Shown here piece after piece: positions 43,667-54,729 of a DNA stretch of 64,000 nt. Where the stretch lies: the NCBI GenBank assembly GCA_039090855.1, contig CM077012.1, positions 141,146,541-141,210,540 on the forward strand, written 5' to 3'. The translations under genes and the position numbers were made by a program. The DNA is from Macrothele yani (taxonomy: Eukaryota > Arthropoda > Arachnida > Araneae > Macrothelidae). Every line of letters starts with the position of its first letter. The stretch's first letter is position 1. The notes under the pieces were generated by a model. The model was given only the letters and a program-made list of their open reading frames with translations, made no database searches and was not told the origin of the DNA.

Positions 43667-43725
43667 GCGAAATTAAAACTAATATTGCAACTTCTCAAAA
43701 CTTGCAATATTGGTTTTAATTTCGC
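43667..43725. repeat. 24-bp palindrome, 11-nt loop, one G-T
   Basis: 43667-43690 (GCGAAATTAAAACTAATATT...) pairs with 43702-43725. A third partial repeat, CAATATCGCAAGTTCTCT, follows at 43746. Confidence 0.88.
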
Positions 43726-43929
43726 AAGTTCTCTGTTCTACTTCCAATATCGCAAGTTCTCTAAGGATGTACCTCTTTGAAAAGTATCCTTTGTATCCTT
43801 CGTCACAAGGCTTAAGCGTCAACAAGCCCCTGAGCTCTGCGCAGGGCGAGATGAACAACAGCACCCCCTTCTCCTCCCTTAAACAGCATCTGCTAGCCCC
43901 TCAGGCTACAGATCCCTAGGAGCTTGTCA

Positions 43930-46470
43930 CTTTTTCTTTTCCTTCTCCAGAAAAGCAGTGTTTTGGGGAAAGAAATGCTACTCCTCTTCATCGTTCGTAT
44001 GCTCAGGTCGCTAAAACTCAGCCTTCCCCTTAATCCCATCCACTAAAACCACCAGCCCTCCACCATCTAAAATCTACCCAGCGTCGTGGTGTCATCGGTA
44101 GTGGTACTAAACCGGCCAACATTTCTGCTGCTTCCCGTCGGCAGCAAGCCCTATCGATTTATATTGGCAGATATAACCAGAGCACCAAAACTGCAAATAT
44201 CACTGATTACCTTAAATCGGAGGGAATCAATGTTTTAGACTGTGTACGCGTAAGTTCTGAAACTGCAAATGCCTCTTCATTTAGTGTAACTGTAGAAAAG
44301 GAGAAATATGACTTTTTATTATCAAATAGCAATTTTTGGCCAGTTGACATAATCGTTCGTGCATTCCGGTCTCCCAGAAAACATCGGATATATCATAATG
44401 ATCAGTCTGCACGTAAACCGAATACATATTAAGTAGCCCCCGTGGTTCAATGAGCATATTATAAAATATCTTGCTTTGAAAAACCACTACAGAAGAAAAT
44501 TCATGAAACATAAGATACTTGATGACTACAGACAGAATAAAGATCTTCAGGCCGAAGTTAAAAAAGCGGTAAAAGCAGCGCATATCATGTTTACGAAAGA
44601 AACTGAAGAAATAATCACTCGCGATCCATCCAAATTCTCGGAATTTATAATTCTTAAGAAGAAGCTACGCGTCCCACTCAATATACTTAACTGCAATGAC
44701 ACTCCGATTGAGGGTGGCCAGAAAATTGATAATGAATTTGCAGATTTTTTTCCGTTCTGTCTTCGTTACACAGAATTCTTTTCCCCACCAAACTGATATT
44801 TCCCTGTAACTGCCGAATGTCAGTAAGAACAGCTTGACATTCTTAACATTGACCACTTCACTGAGAATGTGATCTTACATGCTATCAAGAAACTGAAAGG
44901 AAGTAGAGCTGTTGGCCCTGATATGATTCCTTCGTATATTGTCAAAGGATGTGGTGATATGCTTGGTAAGCCGCTGCTTCATTTTTATAATCTAATTGTC
45001 ATTACTGGAATTTTTCCTCCAGATATGAAAAAAGCGAAAATGATTCCTGTTTTCAAAAATGGCAGCCGTGACTCTATTGAGAATTATCGACTTATTACAA
45101 TCATTTCCATCCTAGCGAAAATAGTTGAGTCTCTTATTTATTCTAAGCTATATGAATACTTCAAACGTGTCCTCAGCTCTGTACAGCATGGTTTTGTGAA
45201 GAAACGCTCAACGCTTACCAACCTATTCCACATCACAGAGGATATTTCGCCATCTATTGACAAATGATCACAAGTTGATGTTTACACTGACTTTACCAAA
45301 GCTTTTGACAAAGTTCATCATGGCATTTTACCCAAGAAATTGAACTGTCTTAGCCTCAGTGTTACTCTGATATTCTTGTTTAAGTCCTATGTGCTCAAAT
45401 GATCCCAGTTTGTCATTTATAACAACCCTGTTCCTGATCCCTATGTTGCCACGTCTGGAATGCCCAAGGCTCTAATTTAGCACCACTTTTGTTTTCCATA
45501 TACATTAGTGGCATTCCCATTTGCATTGATGGCCGTTGTCTCTTGTTCGGTGACGATCTCAAGCTTTATCACAATGTACTGACTCCTGACAACTGTCTTG
45601 CTCTTCAAACTGACGTCAATAACCTGCTTCAGTGGTGTACGTTAAACCATCTCTGCCTCAGCATCTCCATGTGTTGCGTCGTTTCCTTTTCGCGGAAAAG
45701 AAACCCAATTCGTTTTTACTACAAAGCTGGCGACTATTATCTTAGCCGGCCAGCGATGTCCAGGACCTGAGAATCACATTTGATTCAAACTTGGACTTTT
45801 AAAGTTATATCAAAATACTTGTACGTACAGCGTATAGAAATCTTGGATTCATCATGCGACATTCCAAGTATTTTTCGAATACTCAGACACTTACTTATTC
45901 ACATTTTTGAGACTACGGTCAGATCCTCATTGGAGTATGCGGTGACCGTTTGGAGCCCTAGTCTTGTAACTCTAGAAAATGAAATCGAGAAAGTATAAAA
46001 AGATTTCTTCGACACCTTTTTTACAAATCGACTGGTGTTTATATCGAGTACATCGCGACGGCTGACATGTCATTTTTCGAGATGATCTCTCTACAATCGA
46101 GAAGGAAGGCTCTCCAACTCAAGTTCCTGTACAGTATCATTAATTGGGAGATAGATGATACTCAGATTGTAAACCAATTAAGTTTCCGTGTGCCACGTTT
46201 ACAAAGGACAAAATGAGAACTATTTGCAGTGCCATTCTGCAGGACTGACGCTGAAAAAAATTATCCGTTATGCAAAATGTATAGACTCCACAACTCACTT
46301 GAAGAATATCCGGATATTTTTACTGTAAGTCATTACTTTTTTCGTAAAGCATGTTTTGTAAGACTGTAAATATCCCTTGGCAATGAAAATATCACTGTAA
46401 ATATCACTATAGCAATTCCTGTAACTAGATATACCATCTGTAGGGATACGCTTAGAAATAAATAAATAAA
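43930..46470 (+). pseudogene. LINE (Jockey/CR1-like group) with endonuclease deleted
   Basis: Plus strand. A decayed ORF1 end (about 44090-44430) reads SIYIGRYNQSTKTANITDYL and NFWPVDIIVRAFRSPRK. Directly after it, at a junction near 44430-44450, ORF2 resumes at the linker before the reverse transcriptase (WFNEHIIKYLALKNHYRRK-like; LDDYRQNKD), so the endonuclease domain is missing. Reverse transcriptase motifs follow: GSRAVGPDMIPSYIVK (44900), NYRLITIISILAKIVES, QHGFVKKRST, then YTDFTKAFDKVHHGIL (motif A, 45290) and LFGDDLKLY (motif C, 45550; usually FADD). The C-terminus YAVTVWSPSLVTLENEIEKVQ is near 45940. Tail (AAAT)n near 46455. Several stops and frameshifts make it inactive. Confidence 0.8.
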
Positions 46471-46510
46471 CGGCATGATTAATTTTCTTGCTGATAAAGT
46501 TATGGGCTAT

Positions 46511-46721
46511 TTTTTCTTTTGTTTGAGGGTTCAACGACCACCATGAGCAACTCGATGAGTTATGAGCAGTACCCCGTCCCTAATTCAGGACTATTGGTTC
46601 CAGGGAAGGGAGAGAACCAGTGGTGAAAGACAAACACAACACTCAGGCCTCATCAGGACTCGAACTCGTACCCTCTTGGACAAATGGTCAGAAGCCAGCG
46701 CTTAGACCAACACGCCACCGG
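46511..46721 (-). mobile_element. tRNA-derived SINE
   Basis: Minus-strand copy: GGGTTCAACGACCACCATGAG, CCCTAATTCAGGACTATTGG, CAGGACTCGAACTCG, CACGCCACCGGC. TTATGGG on both sides (near 46500 and 46725) may be its target duplication. Confidence 0.83.
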
Positions 46722-46727
46722 CATTAT

Positions 46728-47440
46728 GGGTTTTCCTCAAAGCTCTGCAGCCACTTTGGTAGTACGTAATAGTTCAGGACGTCTGGATACAGCTCAGCAT
46801 CTATTGTTTTGTCCAAAGCAATTAATGGACCCGAGCCGAACCACAAAAAACAGCTTCATATCACCGTACTGCCTCAACCAAACGTCATTGACAGGACAAT
46901 ACAGTCCAGAAGGTACCTTTCTACGGGCAACCTCCACACTAAGAATCACCCATTAGATTGATAAACTATGTACCATTACTCTTCAGTCGAAAGCACAGTT
47001 TTCCGTTGATCTACAGTCCAATATTGACGTTCCTTACGCGACGGTAATCGGCGTGTGGCATTAATTGAAATGATTAGCGGCTTGTGGATGGTATCTCGAC
47101 CGTGGCAACCCCTGTCATGTAGCGCCCTGTGCACTGTACTGGTGATAACGTCAGTCCCAATAATCCAACATAGAGTTTTTATGATTTCATACAACTTTGA
47201 TTTAAGTTCTGAACAGACAATACTTTGAAGAGCTCTTCTATTACATCCTCTGAGCTTCAGAGGCTTACTGGGTCATTGTTTGGTAGATTCGGCCCCACTC
47301 TGCCGTCATTTACATATCGCATTAGCAACTGCATACTTGGGGATCTTTATTGCAGCTGAAACGTCACGTATGGAGCGATTACTTATGTAGCACGCCATTA
47401 TCGGTCCACGCCTGAAGCCAGTTAACTCTGTCGACGAGGC
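46728..47440 (-). pseudogene. Tc1-like transposase pseudogene
   Basis: Minus strand. Near 47350-47390 SNRSIRDVSAAIKIPKYAV is the helix-turn-helix. After shifts, IGTDVITSTVHRALHDRG (47100-47160) and YWTVDQRKTVLSTEE (46976-47020; usually WSDES, first catalytic Asp lost) follow. Then VWRLPVERYLLDCIV near 46900-46940, LWFGSGPLIALDKTIDAELY and DVLNYYVLPKWLQSFEENP near 46730-46850. The C-terminal third with the last catalytic residues is missing, cut near the SINE. Multiple stops. Confidence 0.78.
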
Positions 47441-49640
47441 ACCTTGCATTCACAGACCTTTTATTGTGTCATAATAGCCTCGTGAGCATAATCTTAGTTT
47501 GATCTGTGACGCGGTGCTTGCATAGGATATCAATAGAGAAGTTCCTGATATTAATGGTTGGGCGGTGTATAGCAAAACTATACAACCTATTGAACAAAGT
47601 ATTTACAGTAGAAAACAACTAACAGATACGAGAAGGCCAGTACGCACTTACTGACCAAAGACATTTGTTTTATCCCAAATAAAGAACAGAATTTGATGTA
47701 AGATACAAGTAATAAGCCTGAATTACTACATTAAGTTGTGATATATACATCCAGAATTTTCTCACACTTTTTGTGCGTTATCTTAAACAGATGTACATCA
47801 ACAAAGTTTCGCAGTTTTCTGATTCTATACGTATATTGTTAGAAATTTCGAAATTAACCAGGCAGCTTAAGAATTTAGAGACTAATTATTGCCAACGTTT
47901 ACCATGAAAAAAATCGGTTTTTAAACGTCAACTGAAATATTTTAACAAATTTTGAATTTTACCGTTGTGGATACAGACTTTTCAAGGAACTATGAAATTT
48001 TTTGGCATCAAGCAATTTTTATAGCATATCAAAGTGAGAAAAGTTTTCACGCAACAGTCTGTCTTTCTGAAACGTCCATTCCTTCACTCCAGAATCAAAG
48101 ACATTACTGAAAACATAGCTACACTGCTAGAGTTCTTCAACATTAAGAAAGAAAACAAAAGTAAGGTTTTCGACGCCACAAATAAATGTATTAGATCTTT
48201 TCAAAGTTTTGAGATCTTTTGTTATACATTCTAGGAAAATTTGTGAAGTTAACAAGTATTTTAGTAAGACGAAACTTCCTTTTGTTGATGAAATGATTTA
48301 TTCATGGTGCTCGTCACAAAGCTTCTGCAACTTTAAATTCTGTATTTACAAGGTCACAAAGAAAACCATACAGTGCCTTCAGTTAGTACTATTTACTTAA
48401 AGAGCAATTAAGAAAAAATGAATAATTCCTAGTTTGACAGTCATTTAGAAACAGCTTCTTAAATTTGGACAATTTGTGGAAGTTTTGTGATTCTTGCTGC
48501 CAATTTATAGGCAATAAATCAATAATCGCCTTCGGAGCTATCATTTTCCGAAAAAAAAATGTTTTCGGTGAAATGATGTTCCGATGCAGTTACTCAGAGT
48601 TTGAAATATGTCTGCTTGATCTAATGCAATATTAGTAGAATATCTACGGAATTCAATAAGTCAGAGTAATTAATCCGAGTCTTGTCAGACATAAAGAAGA
48701 AAAATAATTTTCTCTTAATATGAAATACTGTTTCCAGAAAGCTATCTCTAAATTTTAAATTTTCTCGCATCTCTAGGAAAATATTTACAATCTTAATTCA
48801 AATTTTAAATTTACAAAATATCAATATTATTTTTCGCTCTTATCATGTACTAGAAAAGTTTAACATAATCCCATAAAATAGTCATTTGTAAAGGCTGACA
48901 GCTGAGGAAATTTCAGCAGGATCGCTTCTTTGCGGAACGTACTAAGAACAAATGTTCGGAAATAAAGGAAAAGTAAAGCTTGTGACAACACCAAAATATT
49001 ACATATCTCGAGTTGATTTTTTTTTCCATTTTGTGACTCCAAACTCGTAAAACACTTCTTACTTTGTGTTTCCTGATGTTTCTATCACGTTTCTTTGAAA
49101 CGTTCCATCTGGACAATAGTACTTTAAGAACTTTGGCCATGTCATAATCATGAGAAATTCCATACACGTCCCCTAGATTACCCAAAAGTGCAAGTAGTTG
49201 CAAAACTCGTATCTTCTTTTTGTGGAAGCTGATTATTAGTTATATGCAAAGTGACATGGTTTTGTGACGTCTGTGTATTAGTTTTACATAGTGCCTAAAA
49301 CACAAAAAATCTTAACGGTAGGGTTTATTGAATTAAACAGTAATGAAAAGCACTTAACGTTTATTCATTGCAGTTTGCAGCTCTCCACATACAGTCAGTC
49401 ACAAAAATCAACATACACCCTACAAAACAGCATTTTTAGAAAAACAATAAGAATTTTAGAAATGATGCGTTTGTTACAGTAAAAGATTGAGTATATACAG
49501 ATGTGTTTGTCTAAGAAGAAAAGGAGAAAATATCAAGCTAATATACAAGAAATATATTCTTAATGATTATAAGTATATCACAAAAGTTTGCATACAAAGG
49601 AAAGAAAATTAGAAATGTGCATGAATCAGAACTCTGGAAA
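47441..49640. other. No gene seen
   Basis: A+T-rich intergenic stretch of 2.2 kb. Frames at 48034-48234, 48209-48400, 48860-49042, 48913-49203 and 49291-49482 carry no recognisable domain and look like chance frames. Confidence 0.45.
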
Positions 49641-50033
49641 ATAAATTAATATCATGTAGGTCCTCTTTTTGAATAAATCACTGCGTGTAATCGCCTGAGC
49701 ATTCACAGCACAAGAGATTTTGTCTTACCTTGTGTAATTTCAGACCATGCGTGCATTAATGATTCCTTCAAGGATTGCCGATTAGAGATGTTGTGTTTTC
49801 CAACTCTTCTCTCGAGTTCTTCCCATATGTGTTCAATTGGATGTAAGTCCGGTTACTGGTGAGGGAAATGGAGCTGTTCAGGTATCTTGTAAAGCAGCCA
49901 CTCCTTGACAATCCTGGCTGTGTGCTTAGGATCATTATCCTGCTGAAACACCCATTGGCTTTCAAGTACTAAGCTGTCGACAGATGTCTGTAAATTGGCC
50001 TGCAATATCTTTAGGTATTGGCGACGGTCCATT

Positions 50034-50215
50034 TGTAACGTACCAGGAGATGTGATGTACCTGCCAGAAGGACGCACACGACATAAAGGCAGATAGGAAT
50101 CAGAATAAAAAACGTCCGCGTAGCTCAATTGGTAGAGCAACTTATTCCGGAATGAGGGGACCCGGGTTCGAATCCTGGCGCGGATAAAAATGACGGAGAA
50201 ATTTACTTCGTTATA
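50034..50215 (+). mobile_element. Solo tRNA-bearing LTR (TRIM-like copy C)
   Basis: 182-bp single LTR with the copy A ends TGTAACG...CGTTATA and a 4-bp duplication CATT at 50030-50033 and 50216-50219. The interruption of a transposase frame proves both ends. The tRNA-like unit is 50114-50185. Confidence 0.85.
50114..50185 (+). other. tRNA-like unit in copy C
   Basis: 72 nt. Acceptor GTCCGCG/CGCGGAT, A box TAGCTCAATTGGTAGAGC, B box GGTTCGAATCC, palindromic anticodon arm. Confidence 0.72.
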
Positions 50216-50734
50216 CATTGTACTCTCGATGAAAATTAATTTCCCAACCCCAGCCGTGACCATAGATACTCAAACCATTAGATTGCCACCACCATGCTTG
50301 ACTGTGGGAACCAAATTTTCGGGTTTCATTTCTTCATTTTTTCCTTCGCCAAGTCTATCCACGACCGTCAGATCCGAAAATATTATACTGTACTTGCTTC
50401 GTACTAACTCGCAATCGCCTGAATCATTGTCGATCCTCTTACCGATCTTCTTCCGAAACGCATTTTTAGCGTTCCTGATCTTAGTTGTCGGCCGCCTTGC
50501 CAAATGCAGTCCTCAGTCCTGAAGTTGTTGTCTAGCCATATTTCAGTACCGTTTCGGTTAACCACTGGGCTATATTTCATTCACTAATAAGTTGAACCTT
50601 GACTGTCGTGTATCTGCTGTCTAATCACCGTGTTACTCCAGTTGGACTTCCCATGGAGCGCATTTAAATTGACAGCAGACATACCGGATCGGCAGCAGAT
50701 CGCCGTTAGTTGTTGTTGTTGTTTTAAGAGGAGT

Positions 50735-50940
50735 AGGCAAATGGCCTCCGTGATAATTTACACCTGTAAGGAATTGCCCGATCCTAATTTTGGGCCACTG
50801 ATTCTGAAGAAGTGTCAGAAACAGCACCTTAATGTAAATAAACCAATTCCTCATCCGGCACTCGAATCCATACCCAATCGGGACGATTAGCCCAAAGCCT
50901 GAGACTCAGATCCCTTCTCTACAGGGAATGGTGTAGATCA
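50735..50940 (-). mobile_element. Decayed SINE
   Basis: GGCCTCCGTGATAATTTAC (tail region), CGATCCTAATTTTGGGCCAC, TCCGGCACTCGAATCCA and GATTAGCCCAAAGCC recall the common SINE in minus orientation, strongly diverged. Confidence 0.5.
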
Positions 50941-51145
50941 CTATTCAACCATCAGTACTGAGTAAACGGACCGGCATTAAACAACAGCAATGTGTAAGTA
51001 AATGGTACAAGTCATGTTTTAATGACATTTTATTTGGCTGAGAGGTGTGCCCTCAAACCAGTTTTATCTGCCATGGACTGTTGGGGGAGACAGCAGACCC
51101 CGACCAGCGAGAACTTATAACGAAGTGAATTTCTCCGTCATTTTT

Positions 51146-51217
51146 ATCCGCGCCAGGATTCGAACCCGAGTCCCCTCATTCCGGAATAAGTTGCTCTACC
51201 AATTGAGCTACGCGGAC
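51146..51217 (-). other. tRNA-like unit in copy B, 3' LTR
   Basis: 72 nt on the minus strand. Acceptor GTCCGCG with CGCGGAT, canonical T-loop TTCGAAT. Confidence 0.72.
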
Positions 51218-51477
51218 GTTTTATTCTGATTCCTATCTGCCTTTATGTCGTGTGCGTCCTTCTGGCAGGTACGTCACATCTCCTAGTACGTTACATCATC
51301 TCCCCTTCATTTTTATTTATTTATTTATTTATTTTCGAAGTGCTGGAGAAGGGATTCTCTTATTTTTCCTATCTCGCTGTGTGGAAATAACATCACACCA
51401 TTGCGAGATTTTGAACGGTCGGGTCATCCGGATAGTTCGGGCGCCATTATAACGAAGTAAATTTCTCCGTCATTTCT

Positions 51478-51549
51478 GTCCACGCCAGGATTTAAACCCG
51501 GGTCCCCTCATTCCGGAATAAGTTGCTCTACCAATTGAGCTACGCGGAC
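51478..51549 (-). other. tRNA-like unit in copy B, 5' LTR
   Basis: 72 nt on the minus strand. Acceptor GTCCGCG with CGTGGAC. The T-loop reads TTTAAAT, so the B box is damaged (GGTTTAAATCC). Confidence 0.68.
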
Positions 51550-51699
51550 GTTTATTCTGATTCCTACCACCACGTCATGACTTACACTCATTGCCACATA
51601 TCATTCAGCGGGAGAAATAACATCTCGTTAAGTAAGAAGATAATTTACATAGGAAAATAAAATAACAAGATATAGTAAAATCAAAAGGAAACTGAATCT

Positions 51700-51923
51700 G
51701 CCGCCCCGGTGGCGCAGTGGTCTAAGCGATGGCCTCTGATCATTCGTCCGAACGGGGTCCGGGTTCGAATCCCGGTGAGGCATGGATGTTGTGTTTGTCT
51801 TACGGCACTGGCTCTTTCCCTTCCCTGGAGCCAGTGACCCTAAATTAAGGACGGGCGACTGCTTATAGCCCATTGAGTTGCTCACGGTGGTCGTTAAACC
51901 TCCAATCAAAAAAAAAAGGAAGG
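51700..51923 (+). mobile_element. tRNA-derived SINE, near consensus
   Basis: Plus-strand copy. GCCGCCCCGGTGGCGCAGTG head, B box GGTTCGAATCC, body CCAGTGACCCTAAATTAAGG, tail CTCCAATC then an A run. AACTGAATCT lies at 51690-51699 and 51924-51933. A good reference for the family: a tRNA-Ser/Leu-like head plus a body of about 130 bp ending GTGGTCGTTAAACCTCCAAT. Confidence 0.93.
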
Positions 51924-52068
51924 AACTGAATCTAGAGTATACGTTACAAACTGGTTTGACTGGCTTTAGACAACTGGAGTCACTTGAACTTCAGTTGAGT
52001 GCTGAATTTTGTGGCATGTTGTTTTTTGTTTTCATTGTGTGGTAATTTGTTCTGTTCGTAACGTGAAA

Positions 52069-52921
52069 ATGGGCATTGCTCCAAATAAGCGGGAAAATAT
52101 TCTTGCTCTTAAATAGCACATATCTATAACTATGAGTGAAATTGCCAATGCTTTTGATATGGGAAAATCTAGATTACGAATCGTTGTCTGAAAAGAGGAA
52201 GGGGTAATGAGGAAGAAAACGAAAAACCACTCCCAGAACCGATAAACTTCTACTGAAAAACAGCCAAATTCATCCTGAAAAGACAAGGAAAAACCTCCAG
52301 GGAAATTTATTGGTTGCTAGTGTTGACACCAATGTGTCAGTTGTGTGGCGTAGGCTTCTTGAAACTGAGCGGAAGACGCGAAAGCCAGTAAAAGGCAGTT
52401 GTTGGTATCTGACATGAAGAAAGAACCTCTGGCATGAGCACAAAAGTATAAATATTGGAGCTGTGATGACTGGGAAAAGGTAGTTTCCTCTGAGGAGACA
52501 CATTTTGTTGTTCAAGGATACAGAGCAAACCTCCTCAGAGGAAGCAATGAAGAGCCAGTGTGAACTGAGCAAATTCAGCAGACTGTGAAACACCCTCCCA
52601 AAAACATGTTTTGGGAGTATTTCACAACTAGTGGGCTTGGGAGCCTAGTTCCAATTCATGGCACGATGAATTCGTCAAAATTCACTGAACTTACAGCAGG
52701 TTGAATTGTTCCATTTGCAGACGGAAAAGACACTTTTCAGCATTACTTGGCCCCATGCCTCAATTCAAAAATAGTCGAAAAGTTCATGTAGGAAAACCGA
52801 ATTAGCGTGTTTGATTGGCCTCGAAATTCTCCAGACGTAAATACAATTTAAGATTTGGGGAGCATTTTGGAGAAGCGCCTTGAGAAAATGGACTGTTTAG
52901 CAAAAGACCGTTTGATAACTA
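52069..52921 (+). pseudogene. Older Tc1-like transposase, 5' part
   Basis: Plus-strand decayed transposase from the ATG at 52069. MGIAPNKRENILALK and ITMSEIANAFDMGKS form a helix-turn-helix region. After shifts, WEKVVSSEETHFVVQGYRANLL (first acidic motif changed from SDE to SEE, quoted in part), QTVKHPPKNMFWEYFTTSGL and LVPIHGTMNSSKF follow. FQHYLAPCLNSKIV marks the second motif (usually FQQDLAPCHTSK). FDWPRNSPDVNTI carries the final motif, with Ile then a stop. The gene is cut at a TA by the Tc1-like element 52922-54329 and finishes at 54332-54444. Confidence 0.8.
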
Positions 52922-54329
52922 CACTGCTGGCCACCCAAAATGCAACACCAAGAAGGAAGCATCCGATAGGCCTTGAATTCGCAGCATGCGTCGCCCACGA
53001 CAGGACATGCAAACGATTAGCATTGCAGGGCATATGCAAATCATATGCGCCCGTCACGCCACCGAGAAGCACTATAAGAAGGGTGCACAGAGGGCGGGGT
53101 GTAAGTAGTGGAAGTGTGTTGTGCTGCCGGACCTGTGCGTGGAAAGCTTCCTGATGCCTCGCCGCACAATACGGCAGTCATTCCAGCACGTTTCGGAGTT
53201 CGACAGAGGACGAATAATGGCTTATCGCGACAGCGGTTTATCGTACTGAGACATCGCCGCCCGTGTGGGACGACATCCAGCCACGTGAGGTGAGTATGGA
53301 TTCGGTGGGTGCAGGAGGGACGGATGGACTGACGTGAGCGATTGCTGCAGCCTCGGCACACCACCGAACGAGAGGACCGGCATGTTGTGCGGCGGGCATT
53401 GACGGCTCGCACCGCCAAATCACGAACGTTACCGCAGGAATTAGGGTATGTTGCGCAACAACCTGTGTCAGCACGTACCGTTCGACGTCGTCTGCAGGAG
53501 CGGGGAATTGTCGCACGGTGCCCATTGCTCCGATTACCATTGACGTTACACCACCGGTGAGTGCGGCGGCAGTGGGCCGTTGAACGCCGCACCTGGACTA
53601 CGGAATGGCACGACATTTTCTTCTCCTACGAATCCCGCTTCCGCCTGGAACACCACGATGGTTGGATCCGCGTGTTGCGGCACCGCGGCGAGAGACTGTA
53701 TGACGCCTGCATTATGCATCGCCGTACCAGTCCGTCGCCTGGCTTTATGGTTTGGGGCGCAATTGGATATGACACCAGCACCCCTCTGGTAGGAATCGCC
53801 GGTACACTCAACAGCCACCACTACATTTCCGACGTTTTGGAGCCAGTAGTCCTCCCTTACCTACAGGACCTGCCAGCGGCCACGTTTCAACAGGACAATG
53901 CGCGCCCGCACGTGGCACGCATAATGCAACAATTCTTTACGGGCCACCAGGTGTTACTGCTGCCGTGGCCCGTCTGTTTTCTCGACATGTCGCCCATCGA
54001 ACACGTCTGGTCGCTGATCGGCAACCGAGTGGCCCGGCAAGCACCACCCGCGGCTACGCCTGATGAACTGTGGCAACGTGTGGAAGCAGCCTGGACCTAC
54101 ATACCCCAAGCACACATCCAAAGCCTCTTGCGTTCGATGCCGCGGCGTGTAGCGGCCGTTATTGTCAGCCATGTGGGCCACAAGAACTGTTGATGTCTGC
54201 GTGTTCCGCAAGTCGCACGGGCGTGTAAGCCAAATCGTTTCATCTTTGTATCTGTTGTTATGTGTCCAGGAAATCTGGCTTTGCTATCTCGTGTCTTTCT
54301 TGGTATTGCATTTTTGGTGGCCTGCAGTG
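52922..54329 (+). mobile_element. Tc1-like element nested in an older Tc1-like gene
   Basis: 1408-bp element with inverted ends CACTGCTGGCCACCCAAAA...TTTTTGGTGGCCTGCAGTG, flanked by TA (52920-52921 and 54330-54331). Same family as 28042-29647. Its insertion splits the older transposase, whose reading frame resumes on the right with IIKVWFHDIEVKKICSKL. Confidence 0.88.
53154..54193 (+). pseudogene. Tc1-like transposase, catalytic Asp lost
   Basis: ATG at 53154 starts MPRRTIRQSFQHVSEFDRG with the helix-turn-helix RIMAYRDSGLSY (then a stop) DIAARVGRHPAT. The frame shifts before 53561, and the catalytic domain is open to the stop at 54193. WHDIFFSYESRFRLEHHDG shows the first catalytic Asp of SDES replaced by Tyr. 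FQQDNARPHVARIMQQF keeps the second Asp, and LDMSPIEHVWSLIGN the Glu. The C-terminus is LRSMPRRVAAVIVSHVGH. The family cuts and pastes DNA at TA. This copy cannot be catalytically active. Confidence 0.9.
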
Positions 54330-54331
54330 TA

Positions 54332-54444
54332 ATATAATAAAAGTGTGGTTTCACGATATTGAAGTGAAAAAAATTTGCTCTAAACTGGTGGAATCCATGC
54401 CAAAACATGATCAGGTAATTGCAGCCAGAAGTGGGCATTTTTGA
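54332..54444 (+). pseudogene. Older Tc1-like transposase, 3' part
   Basis: KVWFHDIEVKKICSKLVESM then PKHDQVIAARSGHF and stop. This is the C-terminus of the gene that begins at 52069. The upstream part ends with KDRLIT at the TA target. Confidence 0.82.
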
Positions 54445-54569
54445 TTCAGGCGCATATCATGATCTCGTTTCAGCAGTATACAGAGTGAACCCATAATAAG
54501 TGCGACAGTATAAAAAAATATACGTAAAGATATTAATACGATGGATCCAATTTTCGCTATTTCCAGAGC

Positions 54570-54728
54570 TAGCTACAGTTTTCTGATATTGTTGCCAGCT
54601 GTTAGCTCAGTATTTTGCAGTTTTCCAGTTGAAGGGCAATATCCTGCAGTGGGCTAGCTGCAGTTTTCTGGTATTGTTGCCAGCTGTTAGCTCAGTATTT
54701 TGCAGTTTTCCAGCTGAAAGGGCAAAAT
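54570..54728. repeat. Tandem duplication of about 85 bp
   Basis: Two copies containing GCCAGCTGTTAGCTCAGTA and TTTTGCAGTTTTCCAG, separated by CCTGCAGTGGGCTAGCTG. Confidence 0.8.
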
Positions 54729-54729
54729 G

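Larger units (their letters stand above)
49640..50545 (-). pseudogene. Tc1-like transposase pseudogene interrupted by a TRIM solo LTR
   Basis: Minus strand. NEEMKPENLVPTVKHGGGN-LMVW near 50275-50340 and AAGVGKLIFIEST-like sequence at 50220-50260 lead to the insertion. The frame resumes at 50033 with MDRRQYLKILQANLQTS, then WVFQQDNDPKHTA (second catalytic Asp, about 49930), and HPIEHIWEELERRVG (Glu, about 49820) after one stop. The N-terminus upstream of 50500 is decayed. The protein frame is restored exactly when the 182-bp LTR and one 4-bp duplication are subtracted. Confidence 0.85.
51116..51566 (-). mobile_element. TRIM-like copy B, 5' LTR truncated
   Basis: Minus-strand element: 3' LTR 51116-51295 (exactly 180 bp), interior 51296-51447 (152 bp), and a truncated 5' LTR 51448 to about 51566. 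The interior has the same primer-binding-site-like TGGCGCCCGAAC next to the 5' LTR, the same CTCGCAATGGTGTG / CACAC..GCGAGA stem-loop, and a polypurine end GAAGGGGAGATGA against the 3' LTR. An (AAAT)n run replaces the A run of copy A. Truncation follows TTTATTCTGATTCCTA. Confidence 0.82.

Noticed and set aside
52586..52627. Palindrome GTGAAACACCCTCCCAAAA / TTTTGGGAGTATTTCAC as another template-switch scar
   Set aside because: Both arms encode the residues expected for that transposase family (QTVKHPPK and MFWEYFT), so the symmetry can be largely ancestral.
53041..53616. 191-codon minus-strand frame
   Set aside because: Shadow of the Tc1-like transposase on the plus strand. Arg- and Cys-rich composition reflects GC-rich antisense.
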